Shown piece by piece: positions 24,996 to 38,479 of a stretch of 64,000 nucleotides of DNA. The translations under genes were made by a program, and so were the position numbers. Each line of letters starts with the position of its first letter. The first letter of the stretch is position 1. The notes under the pieces were generated by a model that ran no database searches, had not been told where the DNA came from, and worked only from the letters and a program-made list of their open reading frames with translations. The stretch covers positions 24,722 through 88,721 of the forward strand of contig NZ_JAMXLV010000014.1 in NCBI RefSeq assembly GCF_024054535.1, read 5' to 3'. The DNA is from Thermococcus alcaliphilus. Lineage in GTDB: Archaea > Methanobacteriota_B > Thermococci > Thermococcales > Thermococcaceae.

Positions 24996-25946
24996 ATGAC
25001 AGTTGAGATTCCACTGAACCCTGTTGGGAGGCAGGAGATTCACCAATTAGAAAGCATTCTCCTCTTTGCAACTCTCTTTAGGCCGGAGGTTATTGAGCTA
25101 ATCAAAGACCCGGCAGAAAGGTTAACATGGGTTGACAGTTTAGCGGTTGCAGCGGGAGCAATTGCGAGAGAAAAAGCAGGAATGACAACAAGCGAGATTG
25201 CGAGGGAACTTGGTAGAACTGAGCAGACAATAAGAAAACACCTCAAGGGAGAAAGCAAAGCGGGGCAACTTGTTAGAGAAACCTACGAGCTGATAAAGCA
25301 AGGAAAGCTCGATGAGCTAATCAAAACTATTGAAATGATTGAAAAGGGTGGCTTAAAGGAGGTTATTGCTAAAGAAGAATATGAAAAGCTTATGCAGGAG
25401 TATGAAAAGCTCAAGATTGAATACGAAAAGGTCAGAGAAGAACTTGAAAAGATGAAGCAAACTGTAGACCTTGAAAGTTTGGAAAAGGCAAGAGAGGAGA
25501 TAGAGAGACTCAAGAAAGAACTCGAAACAACGAAAGCAGAACTCGAAAAAATCAGGAAGGAAAAGAAAGAGCTTGAAAAAGAGCTCGCAGAGGCTAAAGT
25601 AAAAATTATGGAGCTACAAAGCAAAAAGAGTGAGGAGGCGAAAATTAAAGAGCTTGAAGAAAAGCTTAAGGCAAAGGAAGAGGAAATCAAAAGGCTGGAA
25701 AGATTGGTCGATGAGATAACACGTGAAAAGATGGAGCTTGAAAAGAAAGTCGAGGAGTTTGAGGGGCTTGCCGATGAGTGGAGAAAAGAAAAAGAAGAGC
25801 TTGAGAGAAAAGTCAATGAGCTTTTAAAAGAGAACAATGAGCTCAAACAGAGAATTGAGGAGCTTGAGACGTACAAGATCAGGTTTGAGAACCTCAGAGA
25901 TAAGATAGAGAAAATAAAGATAGAGCTCGAAAAACTCCTAGAGTGA
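24996..25946 (+). CDS. HTH plus long coiled-coil protein, partner of KaiC-like ATPase
   Basis: The 316-residue protein has a conserved N-terminal region (LNPVGRQEIHQLESILLFATLFRPEV), a helix-turn-helix (GMTTSEIARELGRTEQTIRKHLKGES, about residues 62-87) and about 190 residues of uninterrupted Glu/Lys coiled coil (about 128-316). The start ATG 24996 follows a near-perfect GGAGGTGAGG. Its position behind the KaiC-like ATPase suggests a joint sensing or regulatory device in which ATPase state controls DNA or RNA binding; this is inference. Confidence 0.65.
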   Translation: MTVEIPLNPVGRQEIHQLESILLFATLFRPEVIELIKDPAERLTWVDSLAVAAGAIAREKAGMTTSEIARELGRTEQTIRKHLKGESKAGQLVRETYELIKQGKLDELIKTIEMIEKGGLKEVIAKEEYEKLMQEYEKLKIEYEKVREELEKMKQTVDLESLEKAREEIERLKKELETTKAELEKIRKEKKELEKELAEAKVKIMELQSKKSEEAKIKELEEKLKAKEEEIKRLERLVDEITREKMELEKKVEEFEGLADEWRKEKEELERKVNELLKENNELKQRIEELETYKIRFENLRDKIEKIKIELEKLLE

Positions 25947-26363
25947 TTATCTCTCGTTTCTTCTGTCTAATTTTTCTTCCCATGTTAGGATCATGTGGGT
26001 GAATGTGCCCTCTTCCTCTTTGATACCTCTTTTGACTTCTGAGACGTGAGCGTACTGAGCTTTGAACTTCTCAAGGATGTAATCAACGGCCTTCTCTGGA
26101 TCTGCCTTCTCGCCGCATGTGTAAACATCTAATGCCGCATATCCTTCCTCTGGCCATGTATGAACAGAAATATGGCTCTCGGCAACAATAACAACTCCGC
26201 TAACTCCAGTCGGTGAGAACCTAAAAAAGTAGCTCGCCTTAACTTCCATGTTTCCTACTTTTGCTGCCTCTAGGAAAATCTCTCTTATCTTGTTTGGATC
26301 TTTTAGAACCTCTGGATCGCATCCTGAGGCTTCAACCACGTAGTGATATCCAATGGTGTCCAT
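25947..26363 (-). CDS. speD: S-adenosylmethionine decarboxylase proenzyme
   Basis: The protein of 138 residues begins MDTIGYHYVVEASGCDPEVL and contains VAESHISVHTWPEEGYAALDVYTCG: the Glu-Ser bond in AESHIS is the self-cleavage site that makes the pyruvoyl group, and the following His and Cys complete the active site of class 1B enzymes. It supplies decarboxylated SAM for spermidine-type polyamines. The ATG at 26363 has AGGTGA six bases upstream. A TTTTAAAA box near 26396-26403 serves as promoter. Confidence 0.92.
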   Translation of the reverse strand: MDTIGYHYVVEASGCDPEVLKDPNKIREIFLEAAKVGNMEVKASYFFRFSPTGVSGVVIVAESHISVHTWPEEGYAALDVYTCGEKADPEKAVDYILEKFKAQYAHVSEVKRGIKEEEGTFTHMILTWEEKLDRRNER

Positions 26364-26502
26364 GAGCATCACCTACTTCAGTTATTCACCTTAGGTTTTA
26401 AAACTTGTTCTTTATAGTGGCTATTGAATAGATTTTTAAATGCTACGGTGGAGTATCTAAAAAGACAATGCAGTACATTAAAAATCCATAGAGGTGAACA
26501 CA

Positions 26503-27354
26503 ATGCTCGAAAATACCCTCAAAAAACTCGCAACTGCAGATCCTAAAAAAATGATAACTTACCCATTAATCGTTTTTCTCGTAGCACTTTTAATATTGGT
26601 GATCCATTTTCCAACCCTTGGAACAGATCTTAAGGGAGGAGTGGTTATAACTATTCATGGAGGAAATGCAGACGCAAAAGATGTTGAAAGCCTATTAAAA
26701 GCGGAAAATTTTGAAGTAACGGTTAGAGAAATTAAGAGTATTACTGGGGATACAAGAGTGGAAGTGAGGGCATCTACCGATGTTAACGTACAAAGAATAA
26801 TCGAACTCATAAAGTCAAAATATCCCGATGCAGCAATCTCACAAACCCAATTTGGACCTAGTTTATCAAGAACGGCTCAAGAACAAAGTTTGAAAGCAGT
26901 TTCTCTAGCCTTTCTAGGGATGGCTGTTGTTGTGTTTTTGTTCTTTAGGGTTCCAGTCCCATCGTTGACTGTCATATTCTCGGCCCTTTCAGACATGACA
27001 ATAGCCCTTGCCTTAATGAGCATCTTTGGTTTGGAGCTAACTCAAGCAACAATCGCTGCTCTATTAATGCTTATAGGTTATTCCGTTGACAGCAACATAC
27101 TCCTCACTACCAAGCTTTTGAGGAGGAAGGAAGACACCGTTGAGGAGGCTTATTTTTCAGCTGTCTCTACGGGCTTTACTATGAGCACAACCACGTTGGG
27201 AGCTTTAGCTTCACTATGGGCAATCTCCCAAGCAGAAGTCATAGATATGATAGCCGCTGTACTGATTTTTGGATTGTTGGCTGATTTCATGAACACATGG
27301 ATACTCAATGCTGGAGTGCTAAGATGGTACATACAAAGGGGTGAGAAAAAATGA
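26503..27354 (+). CDS. secF: Protein translocase subunit SecF
   Basis: The 283-residue protein has TM1 near residues 20-38, a short periplasmic-side domain beginning [19 protein letters not shown], and five further helices with the RND signature ([45 protein letters not shown]). SecF pairs with SecD to drive proton-dependent late steps of Sec export. The ATG at 26503 follows GAGGTGA. The stop overlaps the secD start (ATGA), so they are coupled; archaeal order is secF then secD. A TTTTTAAATG box is near 26430-26440. Confidence 0.92.
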   Translation: MLENTLKKLATADPKKMITYPLIVFLVALLILVIHFPTLGTDLKGGVVITIHGGNADAKDVESLLKAENFEVTVREIKSITGDTRVEVRASTDVNVQRIIELIKSKYPDAAISQTQFGPSLSRTAQEQSLKAVSLAFLGMAVVVFLFFRVPVPSLTVIFSALSDMTIALALMSIFGLELTQATIAALLMLIGYSVDSNILLTTKLLRRKEDTVEEAYFSAVSTGFTMSTTTLGALASLWAISQAEVIDMIAAVLIFGLLADFMNTWILNAGVLRWYIQRGEKK

Positions 27355-28871
27355 ATCTAAAGAAGCTCCTCTTGAACGGCAGGGTTCTTTTGCTCATACT
27401 TGTTATCGTGGGCTCGATCTTAACAATAATTGCTCAGGGGATAACCTATGGTTTGGACATAAGTGGAGGTGTTGAAATAACTGTACAGCTTGAAAAACCT
27501 GTTGACCAGTCAACTATGGAAGAGGTTAGAATTTCCCTTGAGAATAGATTGAACACTCTTGGAGTTAAAGATATCACGTTAGAGCCATGGGGAGATCAAA
27601 TAATAAAAATAAGAGTTGCTAATGTCACGGAAGAGGAAGCAAACAGCATTATAGACACCATAAATCGTCAGGGTGTTTTCTACGCTGAATTCAATGGTGT
27701 CATATTTGCAACTGGGGCTGACATAAAGAGGGTTGATCAGGTAAGCTACGAGCCCAGAGAGGGAGCTTGGATTGTTCCGTTTTCAATATCTAAAGAAGCC
27801 GCGGAAAAGTTTGCACAGTTAGCACTGGGAAAAGTGGGCTATCCCGTAGACATCTTTCTCGACCCGCCGGTAAATTCAACTTTGATAGTTTCACAAGAGA
27901 TATACACACTAATGAACTCAAATGAATTTCAGTTTGTGCCTGATGCCAAACCTTTACCACAAAGGCTTAAAGAGGCGTTCAACATTGATGTAGTCCCTTA
28001 CACAAATCAAAGCGTTGAGGAAATAGCCAAGCTTGCCCAAGGGAAAGAAAAGGTTATCCTCGTGGGCGTTAATGGAGAGCTAGAATCAACCTTGAAGAAC
28101 TTGGGAATAAAAGTTGAAAAGAGAGAACCAAGGGCTGGAGAGGCGGCAGATGAATTTATTAGGAGAATATTAGGTCTTTATGGGCCATATAGACTTCAAG
28201 AAGGACTCACTACTGGAGAACCCCACACTGAATTGGCAATTTCAATTGGGGGGTCCAAAGAGGACATTGCAGCAATGAGACAGGCTCAGGTCGTTTCAGT
28301 GGTGTTAAGGAGTGGATCACTTCCAGTAAAAGTTTTTGTAGAAGGAGTTAACTACATCCCCCCAACCTTGGGAGAGCAGTTTAGAAAACAAGTAGTACAA
28401 GCTGGGATAGTGGCTTTGCTAGTGGTTGGATTAATAGTCTATCTCCACTACAGAAAGGCAAGAATAGCTATTCCAGTAGTGCTTACAAGTTTAAGTGAGG
28501 TTATTGCAATTTTGGGAGTTGCTGCACTGATAAGATGGAATCTCGATTTGCCAAGTATAGCTGGTATAATAGCGGCTATAGGTACTGGAGTTGATCAGCA
28601 AATAGTCATAACAGACGAGCTTTTGGGCGGAAGAAAGAAAGAAAAAATCACAAAGAGAAGTGGAGTGCTGAAGAGAATGGGAAGGGCGTTCTTCGTTATC
28701 TGGGCATCAGCAACCACCACAATAGTTGCAATGAGCTTTCTATTCAAGTTCTTCGTAGGAGGTTTGAGGGGCTTTGCCTTCACCACAATACTTGGAGTGC
28801 TCATTGGAATATTGATAACAAGGCCAGCATATGCTGAAATAGCAAAAGTGCTCCTCAGTGAAGAGAGGTGA
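27351..28871 (+). CDS. secD: Protein translocase subunit SecD
   Basis: The 506-residue protein has TM1 ([19 protein letters not shown]), the P1 region with [14 protein letters not shown], a large external domain to about residue 345, then five membrane helices with [14 protein letters not shown] and [19 protein letters not shown]. It overlaps secF by four bases. A TrkA-type gene follows 6 bases later and may be read on the same mRNA. Confidence 0.92.
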   Translation: MNLKKLLLNGRVLLLILVIVGSILTIIAQGITYGLDISGGVEITVQLEKPVDQSTMEEVRISLENRLNTLGVKDITLEPWGDQIIKIRVANVTEEEANSIIDTINRQGVFYAEFNGVIFATGADIKRVDQVSYEPREGAWIVPFSISKEAAEKFAQLALGKVGYPVDIFLDPPVNSTLIVSQEIYTLMNSNEFQFVPDAKPLPQRLKEAFNIDVVPYTNQSVEEIAKLAQGKEKVILVGVNGELESTLKNLGIKVEKREPRAGEAADEFIRRILGLYGPYRLQEGLTTGEPHTELAISIGGSKEDIAAMRQAQVVSVVLRSGSLPVKVFVEGVNYIPPTLGEQFRKQVVQAGIVALLVVGLIVYLHYRKARIAIPVVLTSLSEVIAILGVAALIRWNLDLPSIAGIIAAIGTGVDQQIVITDELLGGRKKEKITKRSGVLKRMGRAFFVIWASATTTIVAMSFLFKFFVGGLRGFAFTTILGVLIGILITRPAYAEIAKVLLSEER

Positions 28872-28877
28872 GAGTAG

Positions 28878-29573
28878 ATGTTTATTGTGATAATGGGGGC
28901 CGGAAGGGTTGGATACCTTGTAGCTAAGATGCTGGAAAATGAGGGGCATGATGTTACAATAATTGACATAGACAAGGAGAGAGCCAAAGAGCTCTCCTTC
29001 CTTATTAATGGTCTTGTGATTGAGGGAGATGCTACGGACCATAAGACCTTAGAAGAGGCTAATGTGAAGCAGGCAGATGCTTTTGCAGCATTAACTGGGA
29101 GAGATGACGCAAACATATTAGCGTGCATTCTCGCAAAGCACCTAAATCCTGAGATAAAGACCGTTCTCAGGATAAGTAAACCGAAAAATAAGGAAGTCTT
29201 TGAAAGGGTTGAGGATCTAAAAAAATACTTTGATGTAGTTATAAGCCCGGAGGAAATAGCAGCTAACTACATCTTCAGGAGTTTGACAACTCCAGGGTTT
29301 GATAGGGTTTTGTTCCCTAGGGAAGGAGCAGAAATCGTTAAGTTCCGTTTGGATGATGAGAGTGAAATTTCAGAAAAGTCAGTAAAAGACCTCAACTTGC
29401 CAAGGGACTCCCTTATAGTGGCAATATATGATGAAAAGGGGAACTTAACAATCCCCTCAGGGGATACGAAACTTCCTAAAAAGGGCGAAGTGGTTGTTTT
29501 TGCCAAAAATTCAGTTCTAAACGAAATCAAAAAAATTTTTGAACAGAAGAAAAGCGATGGAGAACAGACTTGA
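28878..29573 (+). CDS. trkA: TrkA-type NAD-binding potassium-uptake regulator
   Basis: The 231-residue protein has a Rossmann RCK N-domain (IMGAGRVGYLVAKMLENEGHDVTIIDIDKERA, then GDATDHKTLEEA) and a C-terminal TrkA_C/RCK_C domain (about 140-220; EISEKSVKDLNLPRDSLIVAI). Such proteins gate Trk/Ktr membrane channels through NAD(H) or nucleotide binding. No Trk membrane subunit is present in the window. GAGGTGAG precedes the ATG, and the gene follows secD closely. Confidence 0.85.
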   Translation: MFIVIMGAGRVGYLVAKMLENEGHDVTIIDIDKERAKELSFLINGLVIEGDATDHKTLEEANVKQADAFAALTGRDDANILACILAKHLNPEIKTVLRISKPKNKEVFERVEDLKKYFDVVISPEEIAANYIFRSLTTPGFDRVLFPREGAEIVKFRLDDESEISEKSVKDLNLPRDSLIVAIYDEKGNLTIPSGDTKLPKKGEVVVFAKNSVLNEIKKIFEQKKSDGEQT

Positions 29574-29669
29574 ATTATATCCAAATTAATCCTTGAATCT
29601 CTTTTATTGTTTTATCATTTATGCAAAAATTTTCATCTTTTCTGTCCTCCTTTGTGCACTTTTGAGCAT

Positions 29670-29684
29670 AAATTATTTAAAGCG
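29670..29684 (+). promoter_or_regulatory. Probable promoter of the A-type ATP synthase operon
   Basis: The box AAATTATTTAAAGCG in the 168-base gap before the first ATP synthase gene is the best TATA candidate. A start about 25 bases downstream leaves a leader of roughly 35-40 bases with GGAGGG at 29730-29735 before ATG 29742. Confidence 0.55.
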
Positions 29685-29741
29685 TTTACTTAACACTCCT
29701 TTGTACGGGTTACTTTCATTAAATTCATCGGAGGGCTTCTC

Positions 29742-30053
29742 ATGGAGACAATCATTAAAGAAATTGTGGATGCCGAGAAAAAAGCCGAAGAAAGAATTGA
29801 AAAGGCAAAAGAAGAGGCAAAGGTAATAATAAACCGTGCAAAAGAAGATGCTAAAAAAATTGAAGAGGAAATTCTAAAAGAAGCCCAAGAAAAGGCGAAC
29901 TCCCTTATAGAAGCAAAAAGATCAGAAGGAGAGCAGGAAGCAAAAAAGATTTCTGAAGAGGGTGAAAAAGAACTTGAGGAGATAAGGATTAAGGCCACAC
30001 AAAACTTTGAACAAGCAATTGAAGAGGCAATAAAGCTCATTAGAGGTAGATGA
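29742..30053 (+). CDS. atpH: A-type ATP synthase subunit H
   Basis: The 103-residue protein is a single long Ala/Glu/Lys coiled coil (EIVDAEKKAEERIEKAKEEAK...), the form of the H (AhaH/G-like) peripheral stalk subunit that pairs with subunit E. First gene of a nine-gene operon in the standard Thermococcales order H-I-K-E-C-F-A-B-D. GGAGGG precedes the ATG. Confidence 0.88.
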   Translation: METIIKEIVDAEKKAEERIEKAKEEAKVIINRAKEDAKKIEEEILKEAQEKANSLIEAKRSEGEQEAKKISEEGEKELEEIRIKATQNFEQAIEEAIKLIRGR

Positions 30054-30056
30054 GAG

Positions 30057-32542
<2,486 letters not shown>

Positions 32543-32576
32543 GCCTTCTCCCTATTATTACCAGGAGGAATCCTCA

Positions 32577-33188
32577 ATGGAAGGAGCAAAGCTAATTATC
32601 GAAGAGATCAACAGGGAGGCAGAGCTGAAAATAAAGTACATCCTAGAAGAGGCAGAAAAAAAGGCAGAAGAACTTAGAAAGGAGGCTGAAAAAAGAGCAA
32701 AAGCAAAAGCTGAGTGGATAATTAGAAAGGCCCAAACACAGGCAGAACTTGAGAAGCAGAGAATAATCGCTAATGCAAAGCTTGAAGTTAGAAGGAAGAA
32801 GCTTGCACTTCAAGAGGAGTTAATTAATGAGGTTTTGAAAGCATTAAAGGAAAGGCTAACCTCAATATCGGAAGAAGAATACCTTGAAGTCCTCAAAGAG
32901 TTAATTATTCAGGGAATCGAAGAACTGGGAGAAGGGAAGGTGATAGTAGCTTCAAATAAAGAGACTCTCGCTCTATTGGAAAAACACTTGGAAGACATTA
33001 AGAAGGAGGCAAAAGAGAGACTCGGAAAGGACGTTGAAATAGACATAGGAACACCAATAGAGACCATCGGGGGAGTTGTAATATACAACTCCGATAGGAG
33101 CATAAGAATAGACAACACATTTGAGGCAAGAATGGAGAGATTTCAAAGTGATCTTCGTTCTATAATAGCAAAAACCCTGTTTAGGTGA
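32577..33188 (+). CDS. atpE: A-type ATP synthase subunit E
   Basis: The 203-residue protein begins MEGAKLIIEEINREAELKIKY, a long N-terminal helix rich in Ala/Glu/Lys, followed by a globular C-terminal domain (VIVASNKETLALLEKHL, TIGGVVIYNSDRSIRIDNTFEARM). It is the peripheral stalk partner of subunit H. A longer frame opens at 32532, but the ribosome site GGAGGA lies at about 32563-32568, so ATG 32577 is the start. Confidence 0.9.
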   Translation: MEGAKLIIEEINREAELKIKYILEEAEKKAEELRKEAEKRAKAKAEWIIRKAQTQAELEKQRIIANAKLEVRRKKLALQEELINEVLKALKERLTSISEEEYLEVLKELIIQGIEELGEGKVIVASNKETLALLEKHLEDIKKEAKERLGKDVEIDIGTPIETIGGVVIYNSDRSIRIDNTFEARMERFQSDLRSIIAKTLFR

Positions 33189-33193
33189 GGAAT

Positions 33194-34303
33194 GTGGAAG
33201 TTAGCACCATAACAGCAATTCTTGACACAAGTTTGGCGGTCATATTTACATGGGTAGCCTACAAAACCGGACAAATTTTGTGGAAGTACACCCCATATTC
33301 ATACCCAAACGCTAGAATCAGGGCAATGGAGGCGAGGCTTTTCACAGAGCAGAAGTTCAACGAGTTAGCGGAATCAAAGACCCCGAATAACTTTATCATG
33401 AACCTAGAGGACACAGATTACAAGCCGTATTTAACATCTCTCCCGGCTTTGAACTCCGAAAGTATAGATAGAGCCCTTGACAAAGCTTTGACAGACACAT
33501 ATGGACTTTTCTTTAAAATCCTCCCCAAGAGGACAAGAGAGTTCTTCAAACTTCTCCTTGAAGAATGGGACGTTAGGAACATAACTTCTTCTGTTAAAGC
33601 AAAGCTAAGGGGAGAAGTTGCTAGGGATTACATAAACGAAATTGGCACAATGGTTGAAAAAGTGAAGGCCATTGCTGATGCAAAGAGCTTTGAGGAAATA
33701 CTCGTTATACTGGAAGGGACAGAATATGAGGGGGCTTATCAAAAGTTCTTACTAAAGGAGATAACACCAGAGGAGTTTGAAACAGAACTTTACAAAAACC
33801 ACTATCTGAAGCTCTCCAAATATGCAGCGACAAGAAAAGATGAGGAAAAGACAATTCTGCAGGAGTTCGTGAGCCTAAAAATCGACAAGATAAACCTAAG
33901 CACGATACTTAGAGGAAAGGCACATGGGCTAGGGGCTGATAAACTTAAAAATTCTCTGATACCTGGAGGCAAGATCAAGAGGAAGACCCTTGAGGCTCTT
34001 GCAAACATGGAAGATGTCGAGATGGTTCTGGCAGAGTTAGACTCCACAGAGTACTCGGGGATAATAAGGGAGCACAGAGAAGAGATACTGGAGGACATTT
34101 CAGCATTTGAGAGAGCATTTGATAGGTACATACTTCAAAGAATGGCGGAGCTGACGAGATTCTATCCATTGAGTATTGCAGTGCCCTTAAGCTATATTCT
34201 CCAAAAAGAAAGTGAAATACGGAAGCTCAAGGCAGTAGCAAAGCTAATAGAGGACGGTGTAAAGCCAGAAACCATAAAGAAAGTAATAGGTGAACTGCCA
34301 TGA
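33194..34303 (+). CDS. atpC: A-type ATP synthase subunit C
   Basis: The 369-residue, mainly helical protein is the central-stalk socket (yeast subunit d homologue) linking the rotor ring to D/F. The start is GTG 33194 ([13 protein letters not shown]), with GGTGAGG at 33184-33190; an upstream in-frame GTG at 33185 overlaps that site. The stop overlaps the F gene start by four bases. Confidence 0.9.
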   Translation: MEVSTITAILDTSLAVIFTWVAYKTGQILWKYTPYSYPNARIRAMEARLFTEQKFNELAESKTPNNFIMNLEDTDYKPYLTSLPALNSESIDRALDKALTDTYGLFFKILPKRTREFFKLLLEEWDVRNITSSVKAKLRGEVARDYINEIGTMVEKVKAIADAKSFEEILVILEGTEYEGAYQKFLLKEITPEEFETELYKNHYLKLSKYAATRKDEEKTILQEFVSLKIDKINLSTILRGKAHGLGADKLKNSLIPGGKIKRKTLEALANMEDVEMVLAELDSTEYSGIIREHREEILEDISAFERAFDRYILQRMAELTRFYPLSIAVPLSYILQKESEIRKLKAVAKLIEDGVKPETIKKVIGELP

Positions 34304-34608
34304 AAATAGTGGTTCTTGGAGATAAGGACACTACACTCGGTTTTAGACTTGCAGGAGTTCACGAAGCGTACTCATTTGGAGAAACTATGCATGAGTTAGA
34401 AAGAGCAAAAAATAAGCTAAAAGAGCTTATAGAAAGGGAAGATGTTGGTGTAATTCTGATAACAGAACGACTGGCACAAAAAGTTGAAATTCCTGACGTG
34501 ACTTTCCCGATAATCCTTCAAATTCCTGATAAGTATGGATCACTCTATGGTGAGGAACAATTGAGGGAAATCGTTAGAAAAGCCATAGGTGTAGAGATAA
34601 AGAGGTGA
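34300..34608 (+). CDS. atpF: A-type ATP synthase subunit F
   Basis: The 102-residue protein begins [20 protein letters not shown] and includes [14 protein letters not shown] and [12 protein letters not shown], the small alpha/beta subunit of the central stalk that contacts subunit D. It overlaps the C gene at ATGA and is followed directly by subunit A. Confidence 0.92.
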   Translation: MKIVVLGDKDTTLGFRLAGVHEAYSFGETMHELERAKNKLKELIEREDVGVILITERLAQKVEIPDVTFPIILQIPDKYGSLYGEEQLREIVRKAIGVEIKR

Positions 34609-34613
34609 AAAAC

Positions 34614-36371
34614 ATGGGAAGGATAATTAGAGTTACCGGACCGTTAGTTGTGGCTGATGAGATGAGAGGCTCGAGAATGTATGAGGTCGTTAGAGTTGGA
34701 GAACTTGGGCTTATTGGAGAGATAATTAGACTGGAAGGAGACAAAGCTGTTATCCAAGTTTATGAAGAAACCGCAGGTGTTAGGCCCGGTGAACCCGTTG
34801 TCGGGACGGGAGCCTCTTTGAGTGTTGAGCTTGGTCCAGGGTTGTTAACCTCAATCTACGATGGAATACAGAGACCTCTAGAAATCTTGAGAGAGAAAAG
34901 CGGAGATTTCATAGGAAGAGGACTTACCGCTCCAGCGTTGCCTAGGGACAAGAAGTGGCACTTCACACCAAAGGTGAAAGTTGGTGATAAGATCGTTGGC
35001 GGAGACATAATTGGTGTTGTTCCCGAAACGAGCATCATAGAGCACAAAATAATGGTACCGCCCGGGATTGAAGGCGAGATAGTAGAGATTGCTGAAGAGG
35101 GAGATTACACGATAGAAGAAGTCATTGCAAAGGTTAAAACCCCAGACGGGGAGATAAAGGAGCTTAAGATGTACCAAAGATGGCCTGTTAGAGTTAAAAG
35201 ACCATACAAAGAGAAGCTCCCTCCAGAGGTTCCGCTAATTACTGGTCAGAGAACCATCGATACTTTCTTCCCTCAGGCAAAAGGAGGAACCGCTGCAATT
35301 CCGGGACCATTTGGAAGTGGAAAGACGGTAACACAGCACCAATTAGCCAAGTGGAGTGATGCTGAAGTTGTAGTATACATTGGTTGTGGCGAGAGAGGAA
35401 ACGAGATGACGGATGTTCTTGAAGAGTTCCCCAAGCTGAAAGACCCGAGAACAGGCAAGCCATTGATGGAGAGAACCGTTCTCATAGCAAACACCTCAAA
35501 CATGCCCGTTGCTGCTAGAGAAGCCTCTATTTATACGGGAATTACAATAGCAGAGTATTTCAGAGATATGGGTTATAACGTAGCTTTAATGGCAGATTCA
35601 ACTTCAAGATGGGCCGAAGCTTTGAGAGAAATCTCAGGAAGACTTGAGGAAATGCCTGGTGAAGAAGGTTACCCAGCTTATCTAGCTTCAAAGATAGCCG
35701 AATTCTATGAAAGGGCCGGAAGGGTTAGAACGTTAGGAAGTGACGGTAGAATTGGAAGCGTAAGCGTTATTGGAGCTGTTTCTCCGCCAGGTGGTGATTT
35801 GAGCGATCCTGTCGTACAGAACACTCTAAGAGTCGTTAAGGTCTTCTGGGCTTTGGACGCTGATCTGGCAAGGAGGAGGCATTTCCCGGCAATTAACTGG
35901 CTTACGAGCTATTCTCTCTATGTGGACTCTATAAAAGACTGGTGGCACAAAAATGTTGACCCAGAATGGAAGGCGATGAGAGATGAGGCAATGGCACTCC
36001 TGCAGAAGGAATCTGAGCTTGAGGAGATAGTTAGAATAGTGGGCCCAGATGCATTACCAGAGAGAGAAAGAGCTATCCTTCTAGTAGCAAGGATGATCAG
36101 AGAGGATTACCTCCAGCAAGACGCCTTCCATGAGGTTGACACGTACTGTCCTCCAAAGAAGCAGATAACAATGATGAAAGTTATACTCAACTTCTACCAC
36201 TATACAATGAGGGCAATAGATATGGGAGTTCCGGTAGAGGAAATTGCAAAGCTTCCTGTTAGAGAGGAGATAGGAAGAATGAAGTACAATCCAAACGTTG
36301 AGGAAATAGCTTCACTAATGAAGAAAACAGAAGAGCAGTTTGAGGAGCTCTTTAAGAAATACGGGGAGTGA
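34614..36371 (+). CDS. atpA: A-type ATP synthase catalytic subunit A
   Basis: The 585-residue protein has the P-loop [13 protein letters not shown] (about residues 231-243), the A-specific bulge domain (about 115-190), [15 protein letters not shown] and [18 protein letters not shown]. It hydrolyses or synthesises ATP. No intein interrupts the P-loop, a site that is occupied in some Pyrococcus species. I chose ATG 34614, behind GAGGTGA; GTG 34605 is in frame but overlaps the ribosome site. Confidence 0.95.
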   Translation: MGRIIRVTGPLVVADEMRGSRMYEVVRVGELGLIGEIIRLEGDKAVIQVYEETAGVRPGEPVVGTGASLSVELGPGLLTSIYDGIQRPLEILREKSGDFIGRGLTAPALPRDKKWHFTPKVKVGDKIVGGDIIGVVPETSIIEHKIMVPPGIEGEIVEIAEEGDYTIEEVIAKVKTPDGEIKELKMYQRWPVRVKRPYKEKLPPEVPLITGQRTIDTFFPQAKGGTAAIPGPFGSGKTVTQHQLAKWSDAEVVVYIGCGERGNEMTDVLEEFPKLKDPRTGKPLMERTVLIANTSNMPVAAREASIYTGITIAEYFRDMGYNVALMADSTSRWAEALREISGRLEEMPGEEGYPAYLASKIAEFYERAGRVRTLGSDGRIGSVSVIGAVSPPGGDLSDPVVQNTLRVVKVFWALDADLARRRHFPAINWLTSYSLYVDSIKDWWHKNVDPEWKAMRDEAMALLQKESELEEIVRIVGPDALPERERAILLVARMIREDYLQQDAFHEVDTYCPPKKQITMMKVILNFYHYTMRAIDMGVPVEEIAKLPVREEIGRMKYNPNVEEIASLMKKTEEQFEELFKKYGE

Positions 36372-36376
36372 TAAAG

Positions 36377-37765
36377 ATGCCCGGAATGGAATACTCCACA
36401 ATAAGCAAGATTTACGGTCCTTTGATGATAGTTCAAGGCGTTAAAGGGGTAGCCTACGGGGAAGTTGTGGAAATAGAAGTCGAAGGTGGAGAGAAAAGAA
36501 AGGGGCAGGTGCTAGAGGCGAGAGAAGACCTAGCTATCGTCCAAGTTTTTGAGGGGACAAGAGACCTCGACGTCAAAACGACGAGGGTTAGATTCACAGG
36601 AGAAACGCTCAAAGTTCCGGTGTCAATGGACATGCTTGGAAGGGTATTCAACGGTATTGGTGAACCAATAGACGGTGGGCCTGAAATAATACCTGAAGAC
36701 AGGAGAGACGTTCACGGAGCTCCTTTGAACCCTGTGGCAAGAGCATATCCAAGAGACTTCATTCAAACCGGTATCTCAGCAATAGATGGGATGAACACCC
36801 TTGTTAGGGGTCAAAAGCTCCCAATATTCAGCGGTAGTGGTTTACCTCACAATATGCTCGCCGCTCAGATTGCGAGACAAGCAAAGGTCTTGGGTGAAGA
36901 GGAGCAGTTCGCTGTTGTATTTGCCGCAATGGGTATCACATATGAAGAGGCAAACTTCTTCAAGAAGAGCTTTGAAGAGACCGGAGCAATTGAGAGGGCA
37001 GTGCTATTCCTTAACCTTGCAGACGATCCAGCAATTGAGCGTATCATCACCCCGAGAATGGCTCTTACCGTTGCTGAATATCTAGCTTTTGACTATGACA
37101 TGCAGGTTCTGGTTATCTTAACGGATATGACCAACTATGCAGAGGCTTTGCGTGAAATTTCAGCAGCAAGAGAAGAAGTTCCAGGAAGAAGAGGTTATCC
37201 AGGTTACATGTACACTGACCTTGCAACTATCTATGAGAGAGCTGGTAGAGTCAGGGGAAGGAAGGGAAGCATAACTCAGATGCCAATACTCACAATGCCC
37301 GACGATGACATTACCCACCCAATTCCGGATCTTACAGGATATATCACCGAGGGGCAGATAGTTTTGAGCAGAGACCTTCATAGAAAAGGTATTTACCCAC
37401 CAATTGATGTGCTCCCAAGCCTTAGCAGATTGATGAAGGACGGTATAGGAAAAGGAAGAACAAGAGAAGATCACTCCCAGCTAAGCCAGCAGCTCTATGC
37501 GGCTTATGCGGAAGGTAGGAGTCTTAGAGACCTTGTGGCGGTTGTAGGTGAAGAAGCCCTAAGTGAGACTGATAGAAAGTACCTTGAATTCGCAGACAGA
37601 TTCGAGAGAGAGTTTGTCGCCCAGGGATACGATGAAGACAGGGGAATCTTTGAGACCCTAGACCTCGGATGGGATCTCCTATCAATACTGCCGGAGTCAG
37701 AGCTCAAGAGAGTAGAGAGGAAGTACATAGAGAAGTACCATCCAAAATACAGACACTCCTCTTGA
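36377..37765 (+). CDS. atpB: A-type ATP synthase subunit B (non-catalytic nucleotide-binding)
   Basis: The 462-residue protein begins [20 protein letters not shown]. The P-loop position reads [16 protein letters not shown], i.e. the degenerate form lacking GKT, as in all B subunits. [24 protein letters not shown] lies near the interface with A. GTG 36368 upstream in frame is less likely than ATG 36377. Confidence 0.95.
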   Translation: MPGMEYSTISKIYGPLMIVQGVKGVAYGEVVEIEVEGGEKRKGQVLEAREDLAIVQVFEGTRDLDVKTTRVRFTGETLKVPVSMDMLGRVFNGIGEPIDGGPEIIPEDRRDVHGAPLNPVARAYPRDFIQTGISAIDGMNTLVRGQKLPIFSGSGLPHNMLAAQIARQAKVLGEEEQFAVVFAAMGITYEEANFFKKSFEETGAIERAVLFLNLADDPAIERIITPRMALTVAEYLAFDYDMQVLVILTDMTNYAEALREISAAREEVPGRRGYPGYMYTDLATIYERAGRVRGRKGSITQMPILTMPDDDITHPIPDLTGYITEGQIVLSRDLHRKGIYPPIDVLPSLSRLMKDGIGKGRTREDHSQLSQQLYAAYAEGRSLRDLVAVVGEEALSETDRKYLEFADRFEREFVAQGYDEDRGIFETLDLGWDLLSILPESELKRVERKYIEKYHPKYRHSS

Positions 37766-37790
37766 CTTCTTTTATTTTGAGGTGAGCTAA

Positions 37791-38435
37791 ATGACGAAAA
37801 TACTGAAAGTCAAGCCAACCAGAATGGAGCTTTTGAGACTAAAGAGAAGGATAAAGCTGGCTGAAAAGGGGCACAAAATTCTCAAGGAAAAGCAAGATGC
37901 CCTTATTATGGAGTTCTTCACAATATACGATGAGGCTCTGGCACTGAGAAGGGAACTCAATCAGAAAATAGCGGAAGCATTTGAACAGCTTAGATTAGCT
38001 GAGATAGACACGGGAATTGTCAGGCTTAGCGAGATAGCCCTTAGTGTAAGGCCAAATAAAGAGATAGATATTAAAAGAAGGAACATCATGGGAGTACCGG
38101 TGCCTTTAATTGAGGCGGAGGGATTTAAGAGAGACCCCAGCGAGAGAGGCTATGCTTTTGTTTCAAGTTCTTCCAAGGTGGATATTGCATCGGAAAAATT
38201 TGAAGAAGTTCTTGAGCTGGCTATAAGGCTAGCAGAAGTGGAGGAAACACTAAAGAGGCTTGCTAAAGAGATTGAAAAAACAAAAAGAAGGGTTAATGCC
38301 CTAGAATATATCATCATTCCAAGAATGAAAGAAACTGTGAAGTACATAAGTCAGCATCTGGATGAGATGGAGAGGGAAAACTTCTTCAGATTGAAGAGAG
38401 TTAAGGCTCTTCTCGAAGCTAAAGCTCAGGCTTAG
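37791..38435 (+). CDS. atpD: A-type ATP synthase subunit D (central rotor)
   Basis: The 214-residue protein begins [34 protein letters not shown], and has two long helices at either end (second one about 130-210, [20 protein letters not shown]). This is the antiparallel coiled-coil rotor shaft. GAGGTGAG precedes the ATG. Last gene of the operon; the 35-base gap to the AlaX gene has a T-rich stretch. Confidence 0.92.
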   Translation: MTKILKVKPTRMELLRLKRRIKLAEKGHKILKEKQDALIMEFFTIYDEALALRRELNQKIAEAFEQLRLAEIDTGIVRLSEIALSVRPNKEIDIKRRNIMGVPVPLIEAEGFKRDPSERGYAFVSSSSKVDIASEKFEEVLELAIRLAEVEETLKRLAKEIEKTKRRVNALEYIIIPRMKETVKYISQHLDEMERENFFRLKRVKALLEAKAQA

Positions 38436-38479
38436 TTAGCTTTTTATCTTTTTATTGAGATTCTCTTCTGGTGAGACAT

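Noticed and set aside
29593..29826. 77-codon ORF upstream of and overlapping atpH
   Set aside because: It contains the ATP synthase promoter, overlaps atpH in another frame and has no ribosome site.
35290..35330. Possible intein at the P-loop of ATP synthase subunit A
   Set aside because: The P-loop reads continuously ([11 protein letters not shown]) with normal protein length; no intein is present.
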